DNA of 64,000 nt from an uncultured Oscillospiraceae bacterium (GCA_958366985.1 CATXDC010000013.1:25830-89829); one strand, 5' to 3'; counted from the first letter of the stretch, positions 31,120 to 38,518 are shown. Notes: generated by a model from the sequence alone, not told the origin. Translations and numbers: made by a program.

Positions 31120-31236
31120 GTTTCCTTTAGGATACTTTTATAATACACTCATTTTTTATTCCTGTCAATTCCTTTAAGAAACTTTTTTATTTTTTTCTAA
31201 AAAATAGTTGCTTTTTGGAAACTATACATATATAAT
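31120..31236. promoter_or_regulatory. Lysis-lysogeny switch: PR, PRM and three operators
   Basis: PR (minus): TTGACA at 31168-31163, 17-bp spacer, TATTAT at 31145-31140. PRM (plus): TTGCTT 31208-31213, 17 bp, TATAAT 31231-31236. Operator-like GTTTCC-N4-GGAAAC dyads lie at 31120-31135, 31167-31182 and 31207-31222, placed to cover PR and overlap the PRM -35. Consensus is derived from these four sites in the window; binding is inference. Confidence 0.75.
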
Positions 31237-31269
31237 GGTTGCGTAATAATTTTAAGGCGAGGAGCAATT

Positions 31270-31902
31270 ATGAATATTGGTGAAATAATAAAGCAAAGAC
31301 GGCAGGAACTCGATCTTACTCTTGAACAAGTAGGGGCTGCTGTAGGTGTAACGAAAAGCACTGTTAAAAAATGGGAAGATGGATATATAGAAAATATGAA
31401 AAGAGATAAAATTGCTCTTCTGTCTAAAGTGCTTATGATTTCTCCTGTAACTTTCATCACAGGAGAGCTTACACGATTTTCTAAAAATTCCCTTGAAGAT
31501 AAACCACATTATCTTGTTCCTGTCCTTGGCACTGTCCGTGCCGGAATACCTATGGAGGCAGTAGAAAATATAATAGATTATGAAGAAATATCAGAAGATA
31601 TGGCAAGACAAGGCGAATTCTTTGCTTTGCAGATTAAAGGCGACAGCATGGAACCCAAGATCAGCGAGGGGGATGTAGTAATAGTTCGCAAGCAATCTGA
31701 TGTTGACAGCGGAAATATTGCAATAGTTCTTGTTAACGGTGAAGAAGCAACCATTAAGAAAATACAGAAGTTTGACGGCGGAATTAATCTTATTCCCAGC
31801 AATCCTTCCTATGATGTAAGAACTTATACAAATGATCAGATAGAGTCACTCCCTGTTCAGATATTAGGTAAGGTTGTAGAACTCAGAGCTAAGTTTGCTT
31901 GA
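31270..31902 (+). CDS. CI-like repressor (XRE + S24 LexA-type peptidase)
   Basis: 210 residues. N-terminal HTH (LEQVGAAVGVTKSTVKKWEDG), a cleavage-loop Ala-Gly in VRAGIP, and the C-terminal Ser/Lys peptidase with GDSMEPKISEGD and the Lys in EEATIKKI. It keeps the lysogenic state and would self-cleave on RecA activation. SD GAGGAG lies 6 nt before the ATG. The K+-channel gene follows 19 bp later in the same direction. Confidence 0.92.
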   Translation: MNIGEIIKQRRQELDLTLEQVGAAVGVTKSTVKKWEDGYIENMKRDKIALLSKVLMISPVTFITGELTRFSKNSLEDKPHYLVPVLGTVRAGIPMEAVENIIDYEEISEDMARQGEFFALQIKGDSMEPKISEGDVVIVRKQSDVDSGNIAIVLVNGEEATIKKIQKFDGGINLIPSNPSYDVRTYTNDQIESLPVQILGKVVELRAKFA

Positions 31903-31921
31903 TAATATACAGGTGACCGTT

Positions 31922-32740
31922 ATGTACAATAAATTAAAACGTCGTGTTTTCGAGATACTTCAAATAGCAAAAGACGGCGATAGGCTTAGCCGTATTTTTG
32001 ATTTTTTCATCATTGGTCTTATATTGTTAAACGTTGTTATAGTTATAGCAGAAACGTTTAATCTACCGGAAAGTGTAAAACCGATAATAAATTATATCGA
32101 TGTAATTTCTGTAATTATATTCACTATTGAATATATTTTGAGAGTATGGACATCCGATTATTTATATGAGGGCATCTCACCGGTCAGAGCGAAAATTAAA
32201 TATATTTTTTCTTTCATGGCGATTATCGATCTCCTCGCTGTTCTGCCGTTCTATATTCCGTTCTTGATACCGATCGACTTGCGTGTATTAAGAACATTGA
32301 GAGTTATTCGTCTGTTGCGACTTTTTAAAGTCAACAGATACACAAGTGCGCTTTCAACAATTGCGGATGTTTTTAAGAAAAAAGCAAGTCAGCTTATTTC
32401 TTCCATGATAGTTGTGTCACTGCTCATGATTATTGCATCTGTACTTATGTATAACGTTGAGAATGCAGCACAGCCCGATAAATTTCAGAATGCTTTCTCC
32501 GGTCTGTGGTGGGCGGTTGCAACACTTACAACTGTTGGATATGGTGATATATATCCTGTTACGGCAGCAGGAAAAATACTAAGCGCAATAATAGCTTTGC
32601 TTGGCATAGGACTTGTAGCCGTTCCGACTGGTATTATTTCAGCCGGCTTCACCGAAAACCTTCAAGAGAAGCAAAAGGAAAAAGAGAAAGAAGAGACTGA
32701 CGAGAAAAAGTTTTGCCCGTATTGTGGTAAAAAATTGTAA
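31922..32740 (+). CDS. Voltage-gated potassium channel (Kv/KvAP-like) in the lysogeny operon
   Basis: 272 residues. Six membrane helices with the S4 voltage sensor (Arg at 121, 124, 127, 130 and 133 in LRVLRTLRVIRLLRLF), pore helix and selectivity filter TVGYGD (204-209), then a Lys/Glu-rich helix and a C-terminal half zinc ribbon FCPYCGKKL. All features of a working K+ channel are present. I chose the ATG at 31922 over TTG 31895 because of SD ACAGGTGA. It starts 19 bp after cI with no terminator, so PRM should express it in the lysogen. Confidence 0.9.
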   Translation: MYNKLKRRVFEILQIAKDGDRLSRIFDFFIIGLILLNVVIVIAETFNLPESVKPIINYIDVISVIIFTIEYILRVWTSDYLYEGISPVRAKIKYIFSFMAIIDLLAVLPFYIPFLIPIDLRVLRTLRVIRLLRLFKVNRYTSALSTIADVFKKKASQLISSMIVVSLLMIIASVLMYNVENAAQPDKFQNAFSGLWWAVATLTTVGYGDIYPVTAAGKILSAIIALLGIGLVAVPTGIISAGFTENLQEKQKEKEKEETDEKKFCPYCGKKL

Positions 32741-32830
32741 CATTTTGTCACATTTCATCTTTTTCAATCGTTATAATAGTTGTGGGTGTGTTTTGTGCAT
32801 TCGCAAATAATTACAAAAGAGGTCATAAAA

Positions 32831-33874
32831 ATGGGGTTCAGATTTAGAAAGAGCTTTAAAGTGGCTCCGGGAGTGAAGCTTAACTTCAATAAGAAGAGCA
32901 CCGGAGTAACTTTTGGAGGAAAGGGTTTACACTATACAGTTAACAGTTCCGGGAAAAAGACGGCAAGCGCAGGAATACCGGGAACAGGACTTTACTATAC
33001 CAAGTCTTCGGGTGGAAGTTCAAAAAAGAAACATAGAAATAGCAAAGATGATAGCTTTATGCAAAAAATTGAGACTATTAAAAACAGTTTTTTAAAAAAG
33101 GATAATGATTCCGGAGCAGCTGAAAACACTTATAACAACTTTAATGGCTATGATGCTTCAAAGTATACAAATAATTATGATAGTTTCTCAGGCATGAATT
33201 TGCCGCCGCAAAATCCGAACGGTTCGGGCGGTTCTTCTGGGAACAATGTACCCCCTGGCGGATCTAACAATTTTAAAACTCCAAAAGAGAAAAAACCTTT
33301 TTATGAGAGATTGTGGTTTGCTATATTAATGCTTTTTGTGTTTGCGCCTGCTGGTGTTTTTCTACTTTGGAAGTACACAAAAGGCTACAAAGCAATTAAA
33401 ATTATAGTTAGCATAGTGTTCTTGTCATGGTTCCTTCTTTTTAGTTCTGCTTTTATCGCAGCCATTAATGAATTGGATTCTGAAATTCCAAGCGATACAC
33501 AAGCGTATGAAGATGTGGCAAATGAGAATATACCGACAATTACCGAAACTGAAACTTTAACTGAAACTGAAACTGAGACAGAGACTGAAATACAAACAGA
33601 AAAATCAACTCAGCCCACTACTGAAAAGCCTACTAATAAACAGCCCACAACGGAACGTGATAATACACCGGCAGTAAAACCGACAAAACCAGCCGAACCG
33701 ACTACTACTAAACCTACGCAGGCAGAAATCACATATGTTTTAAACACTAACACAAAAGTTTATCATACCATGAGCTGCCGTCACGTAAAAAACATAAAGC
33801 CTGAAAATTATCAGGAATCTAAAACCGTTCCATCTGATTACAAACCTTGTGGAACTTGCCATCCAGGAAGATAA
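32831..33874 (+). CDS. DUF4236 protein with membrane helices, Thr/Glu repeats and Cys-His C-terminus
   Basis: 347 residues from the ATG at 32831 (SD AGAGGTC). N-terminal DUF4236 (MGFRFRKSFKVAPGVKLNF.. GIPGTGLYYT), Gly/Asn/Pro-rich linker, two membrane helices (about 168-188 and 196-218), then TETETETET and Thr/Pro repeats as an extracellular-like stalk. The C-terminal domain (YVLNTNTKVYHTMSCRHV.. YKPCGTCHP) resembles the small Cys/His domain seen on secreted nucleases. Looks like a cell-surface lysogenic-conversion protein; function unknown. A TATAAT at 32772 may be its -10. Confidence 0.7.
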   Translation: MGFRFRKSFKVAPGVKLNFNKKSTGVTFGGKGLHYTVNSSGKKTASAGIPGTGLYYTKSSGGSSKKKHRNSKDDSFMQKIETIKNSFLKKDNDSGAAENTYNNFNGYDASKYTNNYDSFSGMNLPPQNPNGSGGSSGNNVPPGGSNNFKTPKEKKPFYERLWFAILMLFVFAPAGVFLLWKYTKGYKAIKIIVSIVFLSWFLLFSSAFIAAINELDSEIPSDTQAYEDVANENIPTITETETLTETETETETEIQTEKSTQPTTEKPTNKQPTTERDNTPAVKPTKPAEPTTTKPTQAEITYVLNTNTKVYHTMSCRHVKNIKPENYQESKTVPSDYKPCGTCHPGR

Positions 33875-33879
33875 ATATA

Positions 33880-33915
33880 AAAAACGCCCTACCCTGCGCC
33901 AACAGGATAGAGCGT
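33880..33915 (-). repeat. 36-bp direct repeat, copy 1 (minus-strand terminator)
   Basis: Identical to 34866-34901. On the minus strand it forms a 13-bp imperfect stem (ACGCTCTATCCTG with CAGGGTAGGGCGT) ending in TTTTTT, a strong terminator for leftward transcription. The two copies flank the NYN gene and its leader. Confidence 0.8.
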
Positions 33916-34006
33916 CACGACATACCAGAAACAAAGCAAGTCGTAAATAATAATTGATAAAAACCATTTAATTTTATAAAAAGTTATAAAAAGTTATAAA
34001 AAAGTG

Positions 34007-34058
34007 TTGACAACTACTACTTTGGGGCATATTATAATTACTGTAACAGTTGTTACAG
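34007..34058 (+). promoter_or_regulatory. Promoter and operator of the NYN nuclease unit
   Basis: TTGACA (34007-34012), 17-bp spacer, TATTAT (34030-34035). The perfect 18-bp palindrome CTGTAACAGTTGTTACAG (34041-34058) covers the start point. Three tandem ATAAAAAGTT units (33976-34003) lie directly upstream and may act as an UP element. Confidence 0.72.
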
Positions 34059-34125
34059 ATAGTATTTTACCCACAGCAAGTAGTTCTCCCGCCATAAGGG
34101 AAGTAACGAAGCTGTGGGTTTTTTA
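34042..34125 (+). ncRNA. Short structured leader RNA ending in a terminator ahead of the NYN gene
   Basis: From the predicted start to a hairpin ACCCACAGC (34069-34077)/GCTGTGGGT (34111-34119) with an internal CCC/GGG stem and a TTTTTT run. Most transcripts should stop here, giving an about 80-nt RNA, with read-through into the nuclease gene 18 bp downstream. The same order (promoter, RNA, terminator, RNase) is found in type III toxin-antitoxin loci, but no tandem RNA repeats are visible. It may instead be an ordinary attenuator. Confidence 0.55.
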
Positions 34126-34143
34126 TTTTAAGGGTGTGTTATT

Positions 34144-34854
34144 ATGAGAGAGGAAACAAAGCACAGTGATATTGTCAAATTTGAAGTTAAAACCGCAATT
34201 TTAATTGACGGAGCATTTTATCGTAAACGAGCCGCTTTTTTAGCAGGCGATAAAACACCACAAGAAAGAGCGGATGAACTTGAGCGCTATTGTCTAAATC
34301 ATTTACGTGATAAATATGAAAAACGTCGCCTGTATAGGATTTTTTACTATGACTGTCCCCCGATGGAAAAAGGAAAAAATGTTTATCATCCTCTCAGTAA
34401 AAAATCAGTGAACATTGGAGAGACAGAGTATGGTAAGTGGATGAGTGAATTTCTTGACGAATTAAGACATCGCCGTAAATTCGCTTTAAGATTAGGAAAG
34501 TTAAGTGATATAAACTTAAATTATAATCTAAAACCTGACATAACTAAAAAACTGTTAAACGGCACTATGGCAATAGAAGATTTATCAGAAAAAGATTTTA
34601 AGTTGAATCTAGTTCAAAAAGGTGTAGATATGAGAATCGGTGTTGATATATCTTCATTAGCCTTTAAAAAACAAGTTGATCAAATTATACTTATTGCCGG
34701 AGACAGTGATTTTGTACCAGCGGCAAAACAAGCAAGAAGAGAGGGCATAGACTTTATTCTCGATCCAATGGAAAACCATATACCGCAGGATTTGTTTGAA
34801 CATATAGACGGTGTACGAACACAACACTTTGTAAAGAAAAAAATATGCTACTGA
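34144..34854 (+). CDS. NYN-domain (LabA/DUF88-like) ribonuclease
   Basis: 236 residues. PIN-like NYN fold with acidic metal ligands: Asp22 in ILIDGAFY, Asp162/168 in KGVDMRIGVDI and Asp187/189 in IAGDSDFVPAAKQAR. An insertion of about 80 residues lies between the first and second motifs. Family members are metal-dependent RNases or RNA-binding proteins. It has its own promoter, leader RNA and flanking 36-bp repeats, next to the integrase, which is a common place for prophage defence or toxin genes. Substrate and role unknown. Confidence 0.8.
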   Translation: MREETKHSDIVKFEVKTAILIDGAFYRKRAAFLAGDKTPQERADELERYCLNHLRDKYEKRRLYRIFYYDCPPMEKGKNVYHPLSKKSVNIGETEYGKWMSEFLDELRHRRKFALRLGKLSDINLNYNLKPDITKKLLNGTMAIEDLSEKDFKLNLVQKGVDMRIGVDISSLAFKKQVDQIILIAGDSDFVPAAKQARREGIDFILDPMENHIPQDLFEHIDGVRTQHFVKKKICY

Positions 34855-34865
34855 TCTAATCAACT

Positions 34866-34901
34866 AAAAACGCCCTACCCTGCGCCAACAGGATAGAGCG
34901 T
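34866..34901 (-). repeat. 36-bp direct repeat, copy 2 (minus-strand terminator)
   Basis: Identical to 33880-33915 over 36 bp and placed 12 bp after the NYN stop. The two perfect copies, 986 bp apart, bracket the NYN cassette. Confidence 0.8.
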
Positions 34902-34907
34902 TGTGAC

Positions 34908-34984
34908 AGCCCGAAGGCGGTCAATATCGTGTAAAATAATATTACCATACCTTCGGCTTTAAATCAATAACCGAGGGTATTTTT
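34908..34984 (+). promoter_or_regulatory. Candidate attenuator before the integrase gene
   Basis: Three segments can pair in exclusive ways. Segment 1 (34908-34917, AGCCCGAAGG) pairs with segment 2 (34950-34958, CCTTCGGCT). Segment 2 (34947-34956, ATACCTTCGG) pairs equally with segment 3 (34971-34980, CCGAGGGTAT), which is followed by TTTTT: a terminator. 1-2 pairing would prevent termination and allow integrase expression. Seen in sequence; regulation inferred. Confidence 0.6.
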
Positions 34985-35008
34985 ATGCCCTTTTTAGGAG
35001 GAAATCAA

Positions 35009-36055
35009 ATGAAGCTTCCAAATGGGTATGGAGGAATAAGTAAGCTTCCCGGTAATCGTCGCAAACCTTGGAGAGTGCGTAAAACTGACGGTTGGGAAAT
35101 TGTTGACGGAAAATTAAAGCAGAAATATATAAACATTGGATATTACAAAACACAGGCTGAAGCTTTGCAGGCATTGGCAAGCTATAATACAGATCCGTAT
35201 GATTTGAGCCTATCATCTACAACGCTTGAAGAAGTATATGAGCGCTGGTCAAATGAAAAATTCGAAGAGATAAGCGATTCTAATATCAAAGGATATAAAG
35301 CTTCTTGGAAAATATGCAAGCCCATTAAAGACATGAAGATTATAGATATAAAACTGGATCATCTTCAAAATATAGTCGATACATCAGGCAAAAACACGCC
35401 TACTCTGCGAAAGTTGAAAGTCCTGCTGAATGGATTATTTGAATATGCCGTGATTCATGGCATAATTACAAGAGATAGAAATATGGTTGAATATATCAAT
35501 ATCTCCAAGGCGGGAAATCCAAATGCAACGGACCGTAAGCCTTTCAGCACCACAGAGATTAAGAAGCTTTGGGCTGTAGCCGACTCAAACGAATATATAA
35601 CAGTCATACTTATGCTTATATATACAGGATGCCGCATCGGCGAACTCCTAAACCTTAAAAAAGAAAGTGTCAACCTGCGTGAACGATATTTTGAAATCGC
35701 TGAGTCTAAAACGGAGGCAGGAATAAGAACGGTACCGATAGCCTTAAAGGTGTTACCGTTTTTTGAACATTGGATGCAGAAAGAGTGTGAATATCTTATT
35801 TGCACCCCTTCTCTAAAGCGGTTTGATTACAAGAATTATTATGATTCATACTGGAAGCCACTTATGCACACACTAAACATGGACGAGCATCGCCCACACG
35901 ACACTCGACATACTTGTATAAGCCTTCTGACTGCTGCCAAAGTTGATGAACGATTCATACAGAAGATAGTCGGACACAAAGGACAGAATGTTACACGACA
36001 GGTTTACACCCATCTTGAGATAGAAGAATTACTAAAAGAGATAGACAAAATATAA
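35009..36055 (+). CDS. int: Tyrosine-type phage integrase
   Basis: 348 residues from the ATG at 35009 (SD AGGAGG). N-terminal AP2-like arm-binding domain (about 1-60), SAM-like core-binding domain (about 65-160), and catalytic domain with Arg in TGCRIGELL, His-x-x-Arg in RPHDTRHTC, His in IVGHKG and the nucleophile Tyr in VYTHLE. It catalyses recombination between attP and the rpsI 3' end. It lies 150 bp from attR, the standard place. Confidence 0.95.
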   Translation: MKLPNGYGGISKLPGNRRKPWRVRKTDGWEIVDGKLKQKYINIGYYKTQAEALQALASYNTDPYDLSLSSTTLEEVYERWSNEKFEEISDSNIKGYKASWKICKPIKDMKIIDIKLDHLQNIVDTSGKNTPTLRKLKVLLNGLFEYAVIHGIITRDRNMVEYINISKAGNPNATDRKPFSTTEIKKLWAVADSNEYITVILMLIYTGCRIGELLNLKKESVNLRERYFEIAESKTEAGIRTVPIALKVLPFFEHWMQKECEYLICTPSLKRFDYKNYYDSYWKPLMHTLNMDEHRPHDTRHTCISLLTAAKVDERFIQKIVGHKGQNVTRQVYTHLEIEELLKEIDKI

Positions 36056-36076
36056 GCGGAATTTTTCCGCTTTTTT
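36054..36076 (+). terminator. Integrase terminator
   Basis: AAGCGGAA-ttt-TTCCGCTT stem starting at the stop codon, followed by TTTT. Confidence 0.8.
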
Positions 36077-36152
36077 AAAAATAGATTTGTGTCTTACGTG
36101 TGTATTGTGTGTGTATTACGAATAAAAATTTGCACGATTTTAAACAAATGCA

Positions 36153-36190
36153 TAAAAAATAACCCCCGGAAACACAAGGTTTTCGGGGTT
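36153..36190 (-). terminator. Phage-borne replacement terminator for rpsI-rplM
   Basis: On the minus strand the arms AACCCCG and CGGGGGTT (one bulge) with an inner GAAAAC/GTTTCC stem are followed by TTTTTT. It lies 17 bp past the rpsI stop, inside the prophage, in the orientation of rpsI, and no phage gene on that strand needs it. Confidence 0.75.
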
Positions 36191-36203
36191 TGTGATTTTG
36201 AAA

Positions 36204-36221
36204 CTGTTATCTCTTGGAGAA
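36204..36221. repeat. attR, 18-bp core in the rpsI 3' end
   Basis: Same 18 bp as attL (4417-4434). It covers the last four codons and stop of rpsI plus three bases, so insertion does not change the S9 protein. Confidence 0.9.
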
Positions 36222-36605
36222 CTGGGGAGCACGGCGTGCACCTTTGAGACCGTACTTCTTTCTTTCCTTCATTCTCGGGTCACGAGTAAGGAATCCAGCC
36301 TTCTTGAGAGTAGGACGAAGAGCCTCGTCATACTGAAGAAGAGCACGGGAAAGACCGTGACGGATTGCACCAGCCTGGCCTGTAACACCGCCACCGTTTA
36401 CACGGCAAACAATGTCAAACTTCTCAGTTGTGCCTGTGAGGGCAAGAGGCTGACGAACAATAAGCTTAAGGGTTTCAAGTCCGAAATAATCATCGATATT
36501 TCTGTCGTTGATTGTTATGTTACCTGTTCCGGGATAAACACGAACTCTTGCGACAGATTTCTTTCTGCGGCCTGTACCGTAGAAATAGGGATTTGTATCG
36601 TACAT
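36207..36605 (-). CDS. rpsI: 30S ribosomal protein S9
   Basis: 132 residues: YFYGTGRRKKSVARVRVYPGTG, then KRVNGGG-type loop (CRVNGGGVTGQAGAIRHGLSRAL) and the conserved C-terminus RRAPQFSKR, whose tail reaches the ribosomal P site. The ATG at 36605 follows GGAGG by 8 nt. Downstream partner of rplM. The 3' end is the phage attachment site, with the sequence preserved. Confidence 0.97.
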   Translation of the reverse strand: MYDTNPYFYGTGRRKKSVARVRVYPGTGNITINDRNIDDYFGLETLKLIVRQPLALTGTTEKFDIVCRVNGGGVTGQAGAIRHGLSRALLQYDEALRPTLKKAGFLTRDPRMKERKKYGLKGARRAPQFSKR

Positions 36606-36623
36606 TTCATCTGCCTCCATTCA

Positions 36624-37052
36624 TTAAAATGCCCACTCTTCGGGCTTCTGGGCTGCCTGAGTGTGCTCAGCGCCCTTGTATACTCTGAGTCTGCGCATTG
36701 CGTTGCGGCCGATTGTGTTAGCGGGAAGCATTCCCTTAACTGCCTTCTCAACAGCAAACTCGGGCTTTGTCTTCATAAGAGTACCGTACTTAACCTCTTT
36801 GAGGTTACCGATGTATCCGGTGTGACGGTAGTACATTTTCTGCTCTAATTTGTTGCCTGTAAGAACTACCTTCTCAGCGTTGATGATGATAACGGAATCT
36901 CCGCAGTCAACGTTGGGAGCAAATGTCGGCTTGTGCTTTCCACGAAGAAGAGCGGCTGCCTGAGCTGCTACGCGGCCAAGGGGCTTATCAGCTGCATCAA
37001 GCACATACCATTTACGGGTAACTTCGCCCGCTTTAGGCATATAAGTTGACAT
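36624..37052 (-). CDS. rplM: 50S ribosomal protein L13
   Basis: 142 residues, normal length. Motifs RKWYVLDAADKPLGRVAA, GDSVIIINAEKV, YYRHTGYIG and MLPANTIGRNAMRRLRVYKG are those of L13. ATG at 37052 after TTGGAGG. First gene of the L13-S9 operon. Confidence 0.97.
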   Translation of the reverse strand: MSTYMPKAGEVTRKWYVLDAADKPLGRVAAQAAALLRGKHKPTFAPNVDCGDSVIIINAEKVVLTGNKLEQKMYYRHTGYIGNLKEVKYGTLMKTKPEFAVEKAVKGMLPANTIGRNAMRRLRVYKGAEHTQAAQKPEEWAF

Positions 37053-37097
37053 AAACTTACCTCCAATATTTCTCATAACTTTTTTCATTGCCCGATT

Positions 37098-37126
37098 ATA
37101 TTACCACACTGCAAAGCACATGTCAA
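37098..37126 (-). promoter_or_regulatory. Promoter of rplM-rpsI
   Basis: TTGACA (37126-37121), 17-bp spacer, TAATAT (37103-37098), about 50 bp before the rplM start. Strong near-consensus promoter. Confidence 0.8.
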
Positions 37127-37297
37127 CACTAAATTTTTGATTTTTTAATTTAGATTTTGAATGCTCTCATTTTCTCCTGTTTTCTCCGTTTTTCATATCA
37201 AATGCTCGCAAATGAAAAATGAAAAATTTTTAACAGTTTAGACATACGATTTATATTCTTTTGTGTTATTCTATTTTCACGGAAGGGTTGATAATGT

Positions 37298-38035
37298 ATG
37301 CAGAAACTGCTGGGCTATGTTCGCTGTGCCCTTGATAAATATAAAATGATAGATGAAGGAGACAGCATTGCGGTAGCTGTTTCCGGCGGAAAAGACAGCG
37401 TTGCACTTCTTGCCGCCTTAGGAGCCATAAGAAGGTTTTATCCCATAAAATTTTCTCTTACTGCCATCACCATAGATCCGTGCTTTAACGGACAGGAAAC
37501 GGATTATTCCCCTATCGAAAAGCTCTGTGAAGAAATGGGAATTCCCTACATAATTAAAAGAACTGAGCTTGGAACTATTATTTTTGAAACAAGAAAAGAG
37601 AAAAACCCTTGCAGTTTATGTGCGAGAATGCGAAGAGGACTTCTTCACGATACAGCAAAAGAAGCCGGCTGCAACAAAATAGCCCTTGGTCATCACCTTG
37701 ATGACGCTGCCGAAACCTTTATGATGAATCTTTTCAGCGGCGGAAGAATATCCTGTTTTTCTCCTGTCTCATATCTTTCAAGAAAAGAGCTCTATATGAT
37801 ACGTCCTCTTGTACTGGCAAGAGAAAGTATAATTTCCTCTGCAGCCGAAATGAATAATCTTCCCGTTGTAAAAAGCCGATGTCCAGCCGACGGCGTTACA
37901 CACCGTCAGAAAATGAAGGATTTTTTAGTATCAATGGAAAAGGATTATCCCGGTATCCAGGAAAAAATTGTTTCTGCAATGACTCTTGCGGATATAGACC
38001 GCTGGGGTGATATAAATCCAGATATAAAAAAATAA
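37298..38035 (+). CDS. TtcA-like PP-loop tRNA-thiolation ATPase
   Basis: 245 residues. PP-loop AVSGGKDSVALL (about 29-40) for ATP-dependent activation, CxxC in PCSLCARM (about 107) and a further Cys in KSRCPAD, the set that holds an iron-sulfur cluster in TtcA-type enzymes. HHLDDAAETFMMNLF is also diagnostic. It likely thiolates a tRNA base (cytidine-32 in TtcA). The precise substrate cannot be fixed from sequence. Confidence 0.85.
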   Translation: MQKLLGYVRCALDKYKMIDEGDSIAVAVSGGKDSVALLAALGAIRRFYPIKFSLTAITIDPCFNGQETDYSPIEKLCEEMGIPYIIKRTELGTIIFETRKEKNPCSLCARMRRGLLHDTAKEAGCNKIALGHHLDDAAETFMMNLFSGGRISCFSPVSYLSRKELYMIRPLVLARESIISSAAEMNNLPVVKSRCPADGVTHRQKMKDFLVSMEKDYPGIQEKIVSAMTLADIDRWGDINPDIKK

Positions 38036-38060
38036 AACTGACATTAAGGAGGTCATAACC

Positions 38061-38450
38061 ATGTTTTGTAGAAATTGTCAGGCACATATTGACGACAATT
38101 CCCTTTTCTGTATGCACTGCGGAGCTCCGCAAAGAGATCCGGGTACCACACCGCCGCCATACTACAACAACGCACCCGTACAGGAAAAGGTTGATCCTAT
38201 CAACAAAATAGGCGGATTTATATTGGGACTTTTCACATTCCCAACAGGATTCATTACAGCGATTATTGCTCTGATTTTCTATGTTGTATATAAACCCGAA
38301 CAGCCTAAAAAGGCCTCGGAAATAGGAAAATGGGCGCTTATAGGAATAGCTGTATCACTTGTGCTTACAGTTATATTCGTAGTTCTCGCTGTAATGTTTT
38401 TCACCGGTATTGCTTCGTCAGTGCTTTATGCCGTTGGCGCAATATTATAA
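38061..38450 (+). CDS. Zinc-ribbon membrane protein
   Basis: 129 residues. N-terminal zinc ribbon (FCRNCQAHID..FCMHCGAPQ), Pro-rich linker, two membrane helices (about 52-75 and 90-120). SD AAGGAGGTC. Unknown function; this architecture is common in Clostridia. It shares the ribbon type with 58892-60121. Confidence 0.65.
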   Translation: MFCRNCQAHIDDNSLFCMHCGAPQRDPGTTPPPYYNNAPVQEKVDPINKIGGFILGLFTFPTGFITAIIALIFYVVYKPEQPKKASEIGKWALIGIAVSLVLTVIFVVLAVMFFTGIASSVLYAVGAIL

Positions 38451-38468
38451 AAAGAAACTCAATTTTAA

Positions 38469-38512
38469 AACCCACAGACGCAAATTTCAATCTGTCTGTG
38501 GGTTTATTTTTA
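38469..38512. terminator. Convergent terminator
   Basis: AAACCCACAGAC..GTCTGTGGGTTT stem with T-rich sequence after it, between convergent genes ending at 38450 and 38519. Confidence 0.75.
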
Positions 38513-38518
38513 TGACAA

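Larger units (their letters stand above)
4417..36221. mobile_element. Integrated siphophage (HK97-type capsid) inserted in the 3' end of rpsI
   Basis: About 31.8 kb bounded by an 18-bp direct repeat. It holds a tyrosine integrase at the attR end, CI/Cro-type regulators with a divergent promoter region, replication and recombination genes, terminase, portal, protease, capsid, connectors, tail proteins, holins and an amidase in standard order. Nearly all structural genes are intact, though two genes lack a normal start codon and one early gene is truncated. The host rpsI reading frame is preserved because the crossover core includes its stop. Confidence 0.95.

Noticed and set aside
33976..34005. 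Tandem ATAAAAAGTT units as type III antitoxin RNA repeats
   Set aside because: They lie upstream of the -35 box, so they are outside the predicted RNA; more likely an AT-rich promoter element.
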